From the NCBI GenBank assembly GCA_004193285.1, contig SECP01000069.1:1-33812 (forward strand): a stretch of DNA of 33,812 nucleotides. Reading direction: 5' to 3'. A program made the translations under genes and the position numbers. Positions 1 to 8,199 of the stretch are shown here, in pieces. Source of the stretch: Myxococcales bacterium (GTDB taxonomy: Bacteria; Myxococcota_A; Polyangia; Polyangiales; Polyangiaceae). The notes under the pieces are model-generated. The model did not search any database and had not been told where the DNA came from. It worked only from the letters and a program-made list of their open reading frames with translations. Each line of letters starts with the position of its first letter. Positions within the stretch are counted from its first letter, which is position 1.

Positions 1-131
1 GGCGGAGGGGGCGGAGGAGCCTTGGCTTCCTCGCCACCAGCCTTGAAAGAAGCGGAAGCGGTGCACGCGACGACGGCGGGGGTGCCGATCGCGACCGCCA
101 GGCAGACGGCCAAGATACGAGAGCTCTGCAT
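1..131 (-). CDS. Putative lipoprotein, N-terminal part only
   Basis: The reading frame starts at the ATG complementary to 129-131 and runs off the left edge. A purine-rich ribosome site (GAGGAAAAAGAC) directly precedes it. The visible protein begins MQSSRILAVCLAVAIG, a short basic n-region and hydrophobic stretch, and then has a lipobox-like AVVAC followed by an Ala/Ser stretch and a proline run. This is what a bacterial lipoprotein signal peptide followed by a Pro-rich linker looks like, so an envelope location is likely. The function cannot be told because only 43 residues are visible. It is divergent from dnaE, and the roughly 220 bp between them show no further gene. Confidence 0.6.
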   Translation of the reverse strand, partial: MQSSRILAVCLAVAIGTPAVVACTASASFKAGGEEAKAPPPPP

Positions 132-349
132 GTCTTTTTCCTCTAAGGGTGGCGCCGGGGGAACGCCGGCGAGCCACGATCCCGGGATCGGGAGCTAGTC
201 CAAGTTTCGGCCGCGGCGCAAGCTGCGGCTACCTGGATGGACGGAGGGGGCGCCCCCCGAATGCAGCGGCCCGTTGGCCGAAGTGAGGGCGCGCCCGACG
301 CGGGCCTCTGGGCGCGCTTCGCGGCCGCCGTGGTAAGCCCCTCGGACGA

Positions 350-3300
350 ATGCCCGCAGAGTTCGTCCACCTGCACGTTCACTCGCAGTACTCGTTCCTG
401 ACCAGCGCCGTGAAGCTCTCGGACCTGCCTGGCAAAGCCAAGGCGCTCGGGATGCCCGGTGTGGCGCTCACGGACGTCGCCAATATGTACGGCGCCATTC
501 GCCATTACAAGTCCTGTAAGGACAAGGGGCTTACGGCGATCCTCGGCTGCGAGGTGTTCATCCCTCGCACCGGCCGCACCGGCGCGCTGGACCACTTGGT
601 GCTCCTCGCGGAAAACCACGACGGCTACCGCAACCTGGTTCGCATCGTGTCGGAGGGGCACCTGCGCTCGGCGCACGACTACGCCCCAGCCGTCTCCCTG
701 GACTTCATCACGGAGCGGAGCAAGGGGCTGGTTGCGCTCAGCGGCTGCATGGCAGGTGTGCTCTGTCAGCGGATTTTGGAGCAAGGGGTCGACCAGGCCG
801 AGCCGACGATGGCGGACCTGCGCGACCGCTTCGAGCCCGGTCACTTCTTCGTAGAGCTGCAGGACCACGGCTTCCCCGAGCAGCCGGTGCTCACCGACAT
901 TTTGCTCAAAGCGGCGGGGCGGCTCGACTTGCCGGTCGTTGCCTCCAACGACGTGCACTTCATGACGAAGGAGGACGGCATCGCGCAGCTGTACCTCGAG
1001 TGCGTCGGAAAGGGCCGCACCTTCGCGGAAGAGCAGCCGCTCCATCACAACTCGTTCGAGATGTACCTGAAGACGCCGGACGAGATGGCGGCGCTCTTCG
1101 GCGGCGTGCCTGGCGCGCTGGAAAATACGCTCAAAATCAACGAAATGTGCTCGGCGCTGAAGCTCACGCTCGGCAAGCCGATGTTGCCGCAGTTCCCGGT
1201 GCCGGAGGGCTACGACACCGACGCCTACTTCCGGCACGTATCGAGCGAAGGTCTCGAGAAGCGGCTCGCGCACTTCCGCACCCTCGGCAAGAAGGTCAAC
1301 GAGGCCGAGTATCGAGAGCGGCTCGAAGTAGAGCTCAACGTGATCATCGGCATGAAGTACCCGGGGTACTTCCTGATCGTGTGGGACTTCATCCGCGAGG
1401 CCAAGGCGCGCGGCATCCCGGTGGGGCCGGGGCGCGGCTCCGGCGCCGGCTCGATCGTCGCGTACGCCCTGGAGATCACCGAGATCGACCCGCTCCCTTA
1501 CGCGCTCCTTTTCGAGCGGTTCTTGAACCCCGAGCGCGTCAGCATGCCCGACTTCGACGTCGACTTTTGCATGGCGCGCCGCGAGGAGGTCATCCGCTAC
1601 GTCGCCGAAAAGTACGGCCTGGAGAGCGTCGGCCAGATCGCGACCTTCCAGAACTTGAAGGCGCGCAGCGTGATCAAGGACGTCGCGCGGGCGATGGGCT
1701 TTGCGGCGACGGAAGCGCAGCGCATCGCCAGCATGGTGCCCGACAAGGGGCAGGGCAAAACTTACACCATCGACGAAGCGCTCGAGGTGGAGCCGAAGCT
1801 CAAAGCGCTCTCGGACAGCGACCCGCGCGTGCAGGAGCTCCTCGGCTATAGCCGAAAGCTGGAGGGGCTGACCCGCCATGCCGGCATGCACGCGGCGGGA
1901 GTCGTGATCAGCGATGGGCCGCTCACGGAGCACGTGCCGTGCTTCAAGACCGACCAGACCATCGTCACGATGTACGACAAGGACGACGTCGAAGCGGCCG
2001 GCCTCGTCAAGTTCGACTTCTTGGGTCTGAAGACCCTCACCGTGATCGACATCGCGCAGAAGCTGGTGAACGCGCGCCCCGATCGAAGAAATAACCCGCT
2101 CGATCTAGGCAAGCTCCCGCTCGAAGACGAAGCGACGTACCGCCTCATATCCAGCGGTGAAACCACGGGCGTCTTCCAGCTCGAGTCTTCCGGCATGCAG
2201 CAGCTGCTCAAGCGACTCCAGCCGGACGTGTTCGAGGACATCGTCGCGGTGGTGGCGCTCTACCGGCCGGGCCCCCTCGGCACCGGCATGATCGACGACT
2301 TCATCCTCAGCAAGCACGGCAAGAAGGCGATCCGCAAGCTGCACCCGCTCGTGGACGAGGTGCTCCTGCCCACGTACGGCGTACCTGTCTACCAGGAGCA
2401 GGTCATGCAGATCGCGCAGCACCTCGCCGGCTACACCCTCGGCGGCGCGGACATGCTTCGCCGCGCGATGGGTAAGAAGAAGGCCGAGGAGATGCAGAAG
2501 CAGGAGCAGACCTTCATCGAAGGTGCGCTCGCCAAAGGCGTTCCCGCCGAGCAATCTGCCGCCATCTTCAAGGAAATCGAGGGCTTCGCGAGCTACGGCT
2601 TCAACAAGAGCCACTCGGCCGCGTACGCGCTCGTCACGTACCACACCGCCTACCTGAAGGCGCACTACCCCACCGAGTTCTTTGCCGCGCTGATGACGGC
2701 CGACAAAGAAAAGATCGAAAAGGTGGTGCGCACGATCGCGGAGGCGCGCGCGTGGGGCGTCGCGGTGCTCCCGCCGGACATCAACTTGAGCTCGGTGGAC
2801 TTCACGGTGGTTTACCAGCACCCGGACGGGCGCGGCCCGCAGCCGCGCGGCGGCCCCGGCAAGCTGCGGGACCGCTTCGGCCCGCAGATCCGCTTCGGCC
2901 TGGGCGCCGTGCGTGGCGTAGGCGAATCCGCGCTCGAGACCATGTTCGAGGCGCGCACCAGCGGCGGCAAGTTCAAAGACCTCTTCGACCTCGCCACCCG
3001 GGTGGATTCCAAGCGGTTGAACAAGGGCGTGCTGGAGTCGCTCGTGCAGTGCGGCGCGTTCGACACCGTGCTGGAGCCGGCCGGGATCACTCGAGCGCGC
3101 GCTTACGCGGCGGTCGATCGCGCGCTCGAGCGCTCTCGCTCCGCGAGCCGGGACCGCGAGCGCGGGCAGGCGAACCTATTCGGCATGTTCGGCGGGGGCG
3201 CCACTGGCGCGGCTGCGGCCGCGGGCGACGAGTACCCGCAAACCACCGAGTGGGACCGCATGGAAATGCTGCGGCGCGAGCGAGCGGCCCTCGGCTGCTA

Positions 3301-3913
3301 CGTCTCCGGGCACCCGCTCTTTCGCTATCAAAGCAAGCTGCCGCGCATTGGCGCGCTCGGCACCGCGGAGCTGGCCGGGCAAAAGCCTTGGAGCGCCGCG
3401 AGCGTCGCCGGCATGGTGGAAAACTACCAGGAGCGCCTGTTCAAAGGCGGCAGCGGTGGGCGCGCCGCCTTCTTCGAGATCGAGGACCAAGTCGGGCGCG
3501 TGGAGGCCAAGGTGCGCGGCGATCGCATCGACCAGTTCGCGCCTCTGCTCACCTGCGGTGAGCCGGTGATCGTGAGCGGCAAAGTCAGCTTTCCCATGAG
3601 CGAAGATCCGGAAGAGGAGCGCGAGCCCACGCTCTTGGTGGACGGCGTGGAGCTGCTCTCGGACGCCGCGCTGCGCGCCACTCGCGCCATCTCGATCCGG
3701 CTGGATGCCGAGCGCACCGGGCGGCGCGACTTGGAGAAGCTGAAAGAGATCCTCCAAAAATCCCCCGGTACGTGCCCGGTCGAGCTCGTCCTGGAAATGA
3801 AAGACGGCGCGGTCGCGGTGCTGGACTTGCCTGGCACCCGCGTCTTGCCCGACGGCAACTTCCTCGGCGGGTTGGAGCGCACCTTCGGCGGCCCCGTCGC
3901 CGAGCTGCGGTGA
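350..3913 (+). CDS. dnaE: DNA polymerase III alpha subunit
   Basis: Catalytic subunit of the replicative polymerase. The 1187-residue length is normal for DnaE1. The N-terminus has the PHP domain, opening with HLHVHSQYS (residues 7-15). The palm carries PDFDVDF, with Asp401 and Asp403 falling at the same numbers as the E. coli catalytic pair, and KFDFLGLK around residue 555 supplies the third acidic position. GPGRGSGAGS upstream of the palm is the usual Gly-rich motif. Fingers, beta-binding/HhH and a C-terminal OB-fold (about residues 1030-1095, beginning near SVAGMVENYQERL) follow in order. The chosen ATG gives the canonical PHP start. The gene stands alone between two minus-strand genes. 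A long antisense frame over its 5' half is a high-GC shadow. Confidence 0.97.
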   Translation: MPAEFVHLHVHSQYSFLTSAVKLSDLPGKAKALGMPGVALTDVANMYGAIRHYKSCKDKGLTAILGCEVFIPRTGRTGALDHLVLLAENHDGYRNLVRIVSEGHLRSAHDYAPAVSLDFITERSKGLVALSGCMAGVLCQRILEQGVDQAEPTMADLRDRFEPGHFFVELQDHGFPEQPVLTDILLKAAGRLDLPVVASNDVHFMTKEDGIAQLYLECVGKGRTFAEEQPLHHNSFEMYLKTPDEMAALFGGVPGALENTLKINEMCSALKLTLGKPMLPQFPVPEGYDTDAYFRHVSSEGLEKRLAHFRTLGKKVNEAEYRERLEVELNVIIGMKYPGYFLIVWDFIREAKARGIPVGPGRGSGAGSIVAYALEITEIDPLPYALLFERFLNPERVSMPDFDVDFCMARREEVIRYVAEKYGLESVGQIATFQNLKARSVIKDVARAMGFAATEAQRIASMVPDKGQGKTYTIDEALEVEPKLKALSDSDPRVQELLGYSRKLEGLTRHAGMHAAGVVISDGPLTEHVPCFKTDQTIVTMYDKDDVEAAGLVKFDFLGLKTLTVIDIAQKLVNARPDRRNNPLDLGKLPLEDEATYRLISSGETTGVFQLESSGMQQLLKRLQPDVFEDIVAVVALYRPGPLGTGMIDDFILSKHGKKAIRKLHPLVDEVLLPTYGVPVYQEQVMQIAQHLAGYTLGGADMLRRAMGKKKAEEMQKQEQTFIEGALAKGVPAEQSAAIFKEIEGFASYGFNKSHSAAYALVTYHTAYLKAHYPTEFFAALMTADKEKIEKVVRTIAEARAWGVAVLPPDINLSSVDFTVVYQHPDGRGPQPRGGPGKLRDRFGPQIRFGLGAVRGVGESALETMFEARTSGGKFKDLFDLATRVDSKRLNKGVLESLVQCGAFDTVLEPAGITRARAYAAVDRALERSRSASRDRERGQANLFGMFGGGATGAAAAAGDEYPQTTEWDRMEMLRRERAALGCYVSGHPLFRYQSKLPRIGALGTAELAGQKPWSAASVAGMVENYQERLFKGGSGGRAAFFEIEDQVGRVEAKVRGDRIDQFAPLLTCGEPVIVSGKVSFPMSEDPEEEREPTLLVDGVELLSDAALRATRAISIRLDAERTGRRDLEKLKEILQKSPGTCPVELVLEMKDGAVAVLDLPGTRVLPDGNFLGGLERTFGGPVAELR

Positions 3914-3949
3914 GCGCGCCAGGACCGCGCCCGCTGAGCCGGGCCCCGG

Positions 3950-4378
3950 TTACGTGATGTCCTCCGCGCCCTCGCGCCGAGCGCGACCCGGCGGATGCTT
4001 CGCGAACCATTCGACGATGTCCGGCATTCGCGGCTCGAACGGGCCGGGGGACAGATTGAGCACCCCCGCGCGCTCCTCGCTCCGGTTTTCGAAGTCATGC
4101 GTGACGCCGCCCGGGATGAGGATGAAACTGCCGCGCTTCGCGTCCACCCAGCGCTCGCCGACCAAGATGCTCATCGTCCCTTCCAGCACGAAGAACATGT
4201 CGTCTTCCGGGTGAGAGTGCGGCCCGGGGCCGGTGGTGTTCGGCTCCAGCCACCACTCCGAGACCGAGTAGGCGTTGTCGGTCTCCGCCTCGTCCGCCTT
4301 GAAGACCGCGCTCATTGCGCCCATGGGGTAGCCGCGCCCAGCTCCTGGCTCGAGCACGATGGGTGTGCGTTGGGACAT
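3950..4378 (-). CDS. Small cupin-domain protein
   Basis: A 142-residue single-domain cupin. The first cupin motif is visible as PGPHSHPEDDMFFVLEG (about residues 52-68), with two His and a Glu positioned as metal ligands. The second motif follows as PGGVTHDFEN, with its His. Such stand-alone cupins bind a divalent metal and act as dioxygenases, isomerases or small-molecule sensors; the substrate cannot be read from the sequence. It is convergent with dnaE (36 bp between stops) and has its own promoter with a palindromic operator upstream, so it is probably induced by a small ligand through a repressor that is not encoded next to it. Confidence 0.85.
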   Translation of the reverse strand: MSQRTPIVLEPGAGRGYPMGAMSAVFKADEAETDNAYSVSEWWLEPNTTGPGPHSHPEDDMFFVLEGTMSILVGERWVDAKRGSFILIPGGVTHDFENRSEERAGVLNLSPGPFEPRMPDIVEWFAKHPPGRARREGAEDIT

Positions 4379-4384
4379 GGAAAT

Positions 4385-4413
4385 TGATTAACGCATCCGT
4401 TAACTACTTGCAA
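4385..4413 (-). promoter_or_regulatory. Cupin promoter with palindromic operator in the -35/-10 spacer
   Basis: Reading the minus strand, TTGCAA (4408-4413) and TAATCA (4385-4390) are separated by exactly 17 bp, a good sigma-70-type spacing. The spacer and -10 contain a perfect inverted repeat TTAACG-4-CGTTAA at 4388-4403, of the size bound by a TetR- or MarR-type dimer. The -10 box ends only 6 nt before the ATG, so the transcript would be leaderless or nearly so, consistent with the lack of a Shine-Dalgarno. The regulator is not in the window. Confidence 0.6.
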
Positions 4414-4488
4414 GCCCGCGAGCAGGCATGGCGAGCCGCGGGCGCGAACTGGGCCGCGCCGAGGGGCCAGTGTTAAGCTCGGCAGGAC

Positions 4489-5754
4489 ATGCGTGACGTG
4501 AAGTCCGAGCTCGTGCGCATCGATAAGAGCGGCCAGGCGCACCCAATTGGGGCGATCGCGAGCCAGCGGCTGCGAGCACGGACCGGCGCGTATCGAATCC
4601 TGCCGACGCCGGAGCACGTCGTCTTCATGCGATACACGGGCGAGGACGGGCAGCGTGATGCGAGCGATGGCGCGGTGGTGCGGCTGGCGGGCGAGGTCAC
4701 GTCGCCGGGCGCGCTGTGCGACATCATCGCGCTTTTGGGGCAGACGGGGTGGCGTGGCGAGCTCGTGGTGCTGGACGGCGCAGACGCTCGTTCCGTCTTT
4801 TTCGACCAGGGTAACGTGGTGGGCGCGCTCACCAACGTGGACGAAGAGCGGCTCGGCGCGGTCCTCTACCGATACGGCGTGATCGACGCGGAGAGCCGCG
4901 ACCGCGTGATGGAGCAGGTGAAGGACGGCAAGCGCTTCGGCTCGGCTGCCATCGAGCTCGGAGTGCTGAAGCAAGAGCAGATCTATCAATACATTTCCAA
5001 GCAGGTGGACGAGATCGTCTTCGCCACCCTCACCGTGAGCGACGGCACCTTCTTCTTCTTGGACGGCTTCGACGAGGGAAGGCTCGTGCTGCGCCACACC
5101 GTGAGCGCGAACGCGCTGCTGATGGACGGCGTGACGCGCCTGGATGAAATGCGGTACTTCCGGCTGAAGATCCCGTCTGCCGAGCACGTGCCGGTGCGTA
5201 CGGACAAGAGCCTGGCGCCGGAGAAAGACCTCGCGCCCGCGTATGCAGCGGCGGATGGCAAGAGCAGCGTGGTCGACGTGGGGCGAGCGTCGGGGCTCGG
5301 TGAGTTCGAGATCACCAAGCAGCTCTATGGTCTCGTGCAGTCGGGCCACGTGATGATTCATCCGCCGCGCGCTGCGGGCGGGCCCACCGCGTTGGTGGCG
5401 GCGGCAAACGGCGCGCTCACCGCCATCTTCCGAGCAGCAGCCGCGGAAGGCCGCGCAGGTGAGGTGCGCTCGGGCCTGGCATCGTTTGCAGTCGGAGCCG
5501 GGGTGTACGACATGTTGTTCCGCAACGCGGGGCCGGACGAGTCGGGCTCGCTCGACGCGGAAGCGGTCGCGCACAACTCCGCCGTGGTCGCGGGGGGCGC
5601 GGATCCGAATAATTTACTCAAGCAAATGCTGCACGAGTACGTGGCGTTCGCGCTGTTCAGCGCGGGGGCGGCGCTGGGCGCCGCTGCCGAGGTGGAGCTC
5701 GCTCGGCAGGTCGGCCCCGCGCTCTCCAGCTTGAAGCCGCAGGCCTCACCGTGA
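4489..5754 (+). CDS. DUF4388 domain-containing protein
   Basis: A 421-residue protein. The segment around residues 75-115 (GELVVLDGADARSVFFDQG, then GNVVGALTN) matches the DUF4388/PatA-N pattern: a strand about turning an input into a response, followed by 'F..G.VV.A'. Downstream alpha-helical segments (about 115-185) fit the remainder of that domain, and the C-terminal half is Ala-rich and helical without a recognised motif. DUF4388 proteins are abundant in Myxococcota and are linked to gliding, signalling and response-regulator architectures, but no receiver domain is present here. The start is supported by GCAGGAC just upstream of the ATG. It is followed 32 bp later by a lipoprotein gene on the same strand. 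Confidence 0.75.
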   Translation: MRDVKSELVRIDKSGQAHPIGAIASQRLRARTGAYRILPTPEHVVFMRYTGEDGQRDASDGAVVRLAGEVTSPGALCDIIALLGQTGWRGELVVLDGADARSVFFDQGNVVGALTNVDEERLGAVLYRYGVIDAESRDRVMEQVKDGKRFGSAAIELGVLKQEQIYQYISKQVDEIVFATLTVSDGTFFFLDGFDEGRLVLRHTVSANALLMDGVTRLDEMRYFRLKIPSAEHVPVRTDKSLAPEKDLAPAYAAADGKSSVVDVGRASGLGEFEITKQLYGLVQSGHVMIHPPRAAGGPTALVAAANGALTAIFRAAAAEGRAGEVRSGLASFAVGAGVYDMLFRNAGPDESGSLDAEAVAHNSAVVAGGADPNNLLKQMLHEYVAFALFSAGAALGAAAEVELARQVGPALSSLKPQASP

Positions 5755-5786
5755 TCGATTGACGGGCTGCCCGCATTACGCGGGGC

Positions 5787-7208
5787 ATGAGGAACCTGCT
5801 GCTCGCGTGCGGAGCTGTCTTGGCGCTTTCATGCTCCGCTGGGGGCTCCTCGGACGGCAAGAGCGGCGGCAACGGGGCCGGCGGCATCGGGAGCGGGGCC
5901 ACCGCACCAGGGTTGGGCGGTAGCTTCAGCCTGCCCACCGGCGGCACCGGCCCAGGTTTGGGCCCAGTGCCGAGCTCATGCGCGGATCCGAAGTCCACGA
6001 AGCTCACCGGCACGGTCTATAGCCCCGCTGGCAACCTGCCCCTGTACAACGTGGTCGTGTACGTGCCGGTCGCGGGCGAGGCGCAGCCCGCCATCACCGA
6101 GGGCGCCTCCTGCGACAAGTGCGCGGGCTCGCAGGCGCGCGGTTGGGCGGTGGCCCTCACGGACGAAGCGGGGCACTTCACGCTGGAGGGAGTACCGGAG
6201 GGTAGCGACGTGCCCCTCGTTCTCCAAGTTGGAAAGTGGCGCCGCGAGGTCAAAATCCCGCGCGTCGAGCCATGTACGACCACGACCGTGACCGACCGCG
6301 AGCTCACGCGCTTGCCCAAGAATCAGAGCGAAGGCCACCTGCCCAAGATCGCAATGGTGACCGGGCACTCGGACGCGCTGGAGTGCCTGCTGCGCAAGCT
6401 GGGCATCGAGGATGCGGAGTTCACGGTGGAAGGCGGCCCCGGTCGCGTGAACATGTTTCACGGCTGCGCCTCCAAGAGCGGCGCGTTCGGCGCCAACAAG
6501 CTCTCGCCGGCGCTCGGCGGCGGTGAGCTCACCAGCGCGGTGACCTCGCTCTACGCCAGCCCGCAGAAGCTCGCGGCGTACGACATGCTGGTGCTCTCCT
6601 GTGAGGGCCACGGCTGTGACGAGCAGAAGACGCCGGAGAACGGCGCAACCCTCAAGGGTTTTGCGGACGCGGGCGGGCGCATCCTGTTCGATCACATGCA
6701 CTTCCGCTGGTTCGTCAAGGCCATCGAAGCCTGGGAAGGCATTGGCGAGTTCGATACCGGCGACGACTTTCCCCCCAATACCCCGTTCGACGTGCAGACC
6801 GGCTTCCCGAAGGGCGCCGCGCTAGCCAAGTGGCTGGTGAACGTGGGGGCCTCTCAAACCGAGGGCAAGTTGGTGATCGCCAAGGCCCAGAAGTCCGCCA
6901 AGAGCGCCGCCGCTCCCATCGCTCAGCCGTGGGTGCAAGGCACGGGAGCGATCCAATACATGAGCGTGAACACGCCGGTGGAGCTGGCGGCCACGCCGGA
7001 CGACCAGTGCGGCCGCTTCATTCACACGGATCTCCATGTCGCCGGGAACTCCACGAGCTCTTCGGACCAAGGGACGCCGTTTCCTGGCGGTTGCGACTCC
7101 GGCGAGCTGACCCCCGAGGAAAAGGCGCTAGCGTTCATGATCTTCGACCTCTCCAGCTGCGTGATGCGTGAAGACCAGGCGCCGCAACCGCCCGTCGTCG
7201 TGAAATAG
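5787..7208 (+). CDS. Large lipoprotein with carboxypeptidase-regulatory-like and ThuA/GATase-like regions
   Basis: The 473-residue protein begins MRNLLLACGAVLALSC, a signal peptide with lipobox LALSC, then a Gly/Ser/Thr-rich linker to about residue 65. Residues about 70-165 (TGTVYSPAGNLPLYNVVVYV ... GHFTLEGVPEGSDVPLVLQV) read as a carboxypeptidase-regulatory-like beta-sandwich. Residues about 185-400 start PKIAMVTGHSDALECLLRKL and contain YDMLVLSCEGHGC and GGRILFDHMHF, resembling the glutamine-amidotransferase-like/ThuA fold. Multiple Cys in the mature part suggest disulfides outside the cytoplasm. A surface lipoprotein with this architecture is common in myxobacteria, but its substrate is unknown. 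Confidence 0.75.
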   Translation: MRNLLLACGAVLALSCSAGGSSDGKSGGNGAGGIGSGATAPGLGGSFSLPTGGTGPGLGPVPSSCADPKSTKLTGTVYSPAGNLPLYNVVVYVPVAGEAQPAITEGASCDKCAGSQARGWAVALTDEAGHFTLEGVPEGSDVPLVLQVGKWRREVKIPRVEPCTTTTVTDRELTRLPKNQSEGHLPKIAMVTGHSDALECLLRKLGIEDAEFTVEGGPGRVNMFHGCASKSGAFGANKLSPALGGGELTSAVTSLYASPQKLAAYDMLVLSCEGHGCDEQKTPENGATLKGFADAGGRILFDHMHFRWFVKAIEAWEGIGEFDTGDDFPPNTPFDVQTGFPKGAALAKWLVNVGASQTEGKLVIAKAQKSAKSAAAPIAQPWVQGTGAIQYMSVNTPVELAATPDDQCGRFIHTDLHVAGNSTSSSDQGTPFPGGCDSGELTPEEKALAFMIFDLSSCVMREDQAPQPPVVVK

Positions 7209-7222
7209 CTCGCGGCCGCTCC

Positions 7223-7238
7223 GCCAGCCTATGCTGGC
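7223..7238. promoter_or_regulatory. Short GC hairpin directly before the glsA start
   Basis: GCCAGC-CTAT-GCTGGC forms a perfect 6-bp stem with a 4-nt loop, starting 15 nt after the lipoprotein stop and ending 3 nt before the GTG of glsA. There is no U-tract, so it is not a classical terminator. Its position could hide the glsA ribosome site. Confidence 0.35.
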
Positions 7239-7241
7239 CCG

Positions 7242-8186
7242 GTGCCAGACCTCGTTGCGATTCAGAGCGCCCTCGACGCGGCAGTGGCCAAGGCCCGCCG
7301 CAACCCGGAAGGGGCGCCCGCCGACTACATCCCCGAGCTCGCCAACGTGCCGCTCGAGCGCACGAGCGCCGCCGTGCACCTGACGACGGGCGACTACCTG
7401 GCCGCGGGGGACGCGGCCCAGCACGTCTTTACCTTTCAAAGCTCGGCGAAGCTGCTCCCGCTCATCGGCCTCTTGGAAGAGCGCGGCCCGGTCGAAGTCT
7501 TCGGCTCTGTCGGCTCGGAGCCTTCCGGCGACAGCTTTGGCTCGGTGGCGCGCCTGGAGACGCACGGGCCGAAGCCCGCCAATCCGCTGATCAACTCCGG
7601 CGCGATCGCCTTGTGCGGGCAGCTCCCAGGCACGGTCGAGCGTCGCGTCGCGTGGATCGCGCACTGGGCGGACAAGCTCTATGGCGCCCCCCTCCTCATC
7701 GACGAGCACGTGCGAGAGAGCGAGCGCGGCTCCGCAGACCGCAACCGCTCGATTGCTTATTTCTTGAAGCACGGCGGCATCATCTCCGGTGACGTGGAAG
7801 AGACGCTGAGCGTCTACTTCGCGCTGTGCTCTCTCTCCGGCACCGTGAAAGAGGCTGCCCATTTGACCGCCGTTTTGGCCAACGGCGGCGTCGTGCCCGG
7901 GTCCGGTCGGCGAGTCCTCAGTAAGCAGACGGTGGCCATCGTCGTGGCGATCATGGCCACGTGCGGCATGTACAACGAGTCCGGCAACTACCTGGTCTCC
8001 ACCGGCATGCCGGCCAAGAGCGGGGTGAGCGGTGTCATCGTTGCGGTCGTGCCGAGCGTCGCCGGCGTGGCTGTCTCCAGCCCGCGCGTCAACGACAAGG
8101 GAGGTAGCGTGCGCGGCCATATGATCCTGCGAGACCTGAGCCGAACCTTGGGCTGGCACTTCGCGCTGGCCACTGCGAGCAAGTGA
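7242..8186 (+). CDS. glsA: Glutaminase
   Basis: Hydrolyses L-glutamine to glutamate and ammonia in the cytoplasm. It belongs to the serine-dependent beta-lactamase-like glutaminase family, and its 314-residue length is typical. The SxxK nucleophile motif is FTFQSSAK (Ser67-Lys70). The family motifs NPLINSGAIA (115-124), ESERGSADRNRSIAY, ATCGMYNESG and PAKSGVSG follow in the expected order. The start is GTG; the ATG 11 bp upstream is out of frame. No strong Shine-Dalgarno is visible and a small hairpin sits against the start. It converges with the asparagine-synthetase-like gene (13 bp between stops). Confidence 0.95.
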   Translation: MPDLVAIQSALDAAVAKARRNPEGAPADYIPELANVPLERTSAAVHLTTGDYLAAGDAAQHVFTFQSSAKLLPLIGLLEERGPVEVFGSVGSEPSGDSFGSVARLETHGPKPANPLINSGAIALCGQLPGTVERRVAWIAHWADKLYGAPLLIDEHVRESERGSADRNRSIAYFLKHGGIISGDVEETLSVYFALCSLSGTVKEAAHLTAVLANGGVVPGSGRRVLSKQTVAIVVAIMATCGMYNESGNYLVSTGMPAKSGVSGVIVAVVPSVAGVAVSSPRVNDKGGSVRGHMILRDLSRTLGWHFALATASK

Positions 8187-8199
8187 CTCGAGAGGGTGC

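Noticed and set aside
143..1933. Long minus-strand frame opposite dnaE
   Set aside because: Antisense shadow of a high-GC gene; no family pattern, His/Arg/Val-rich composition typical of such shadows.
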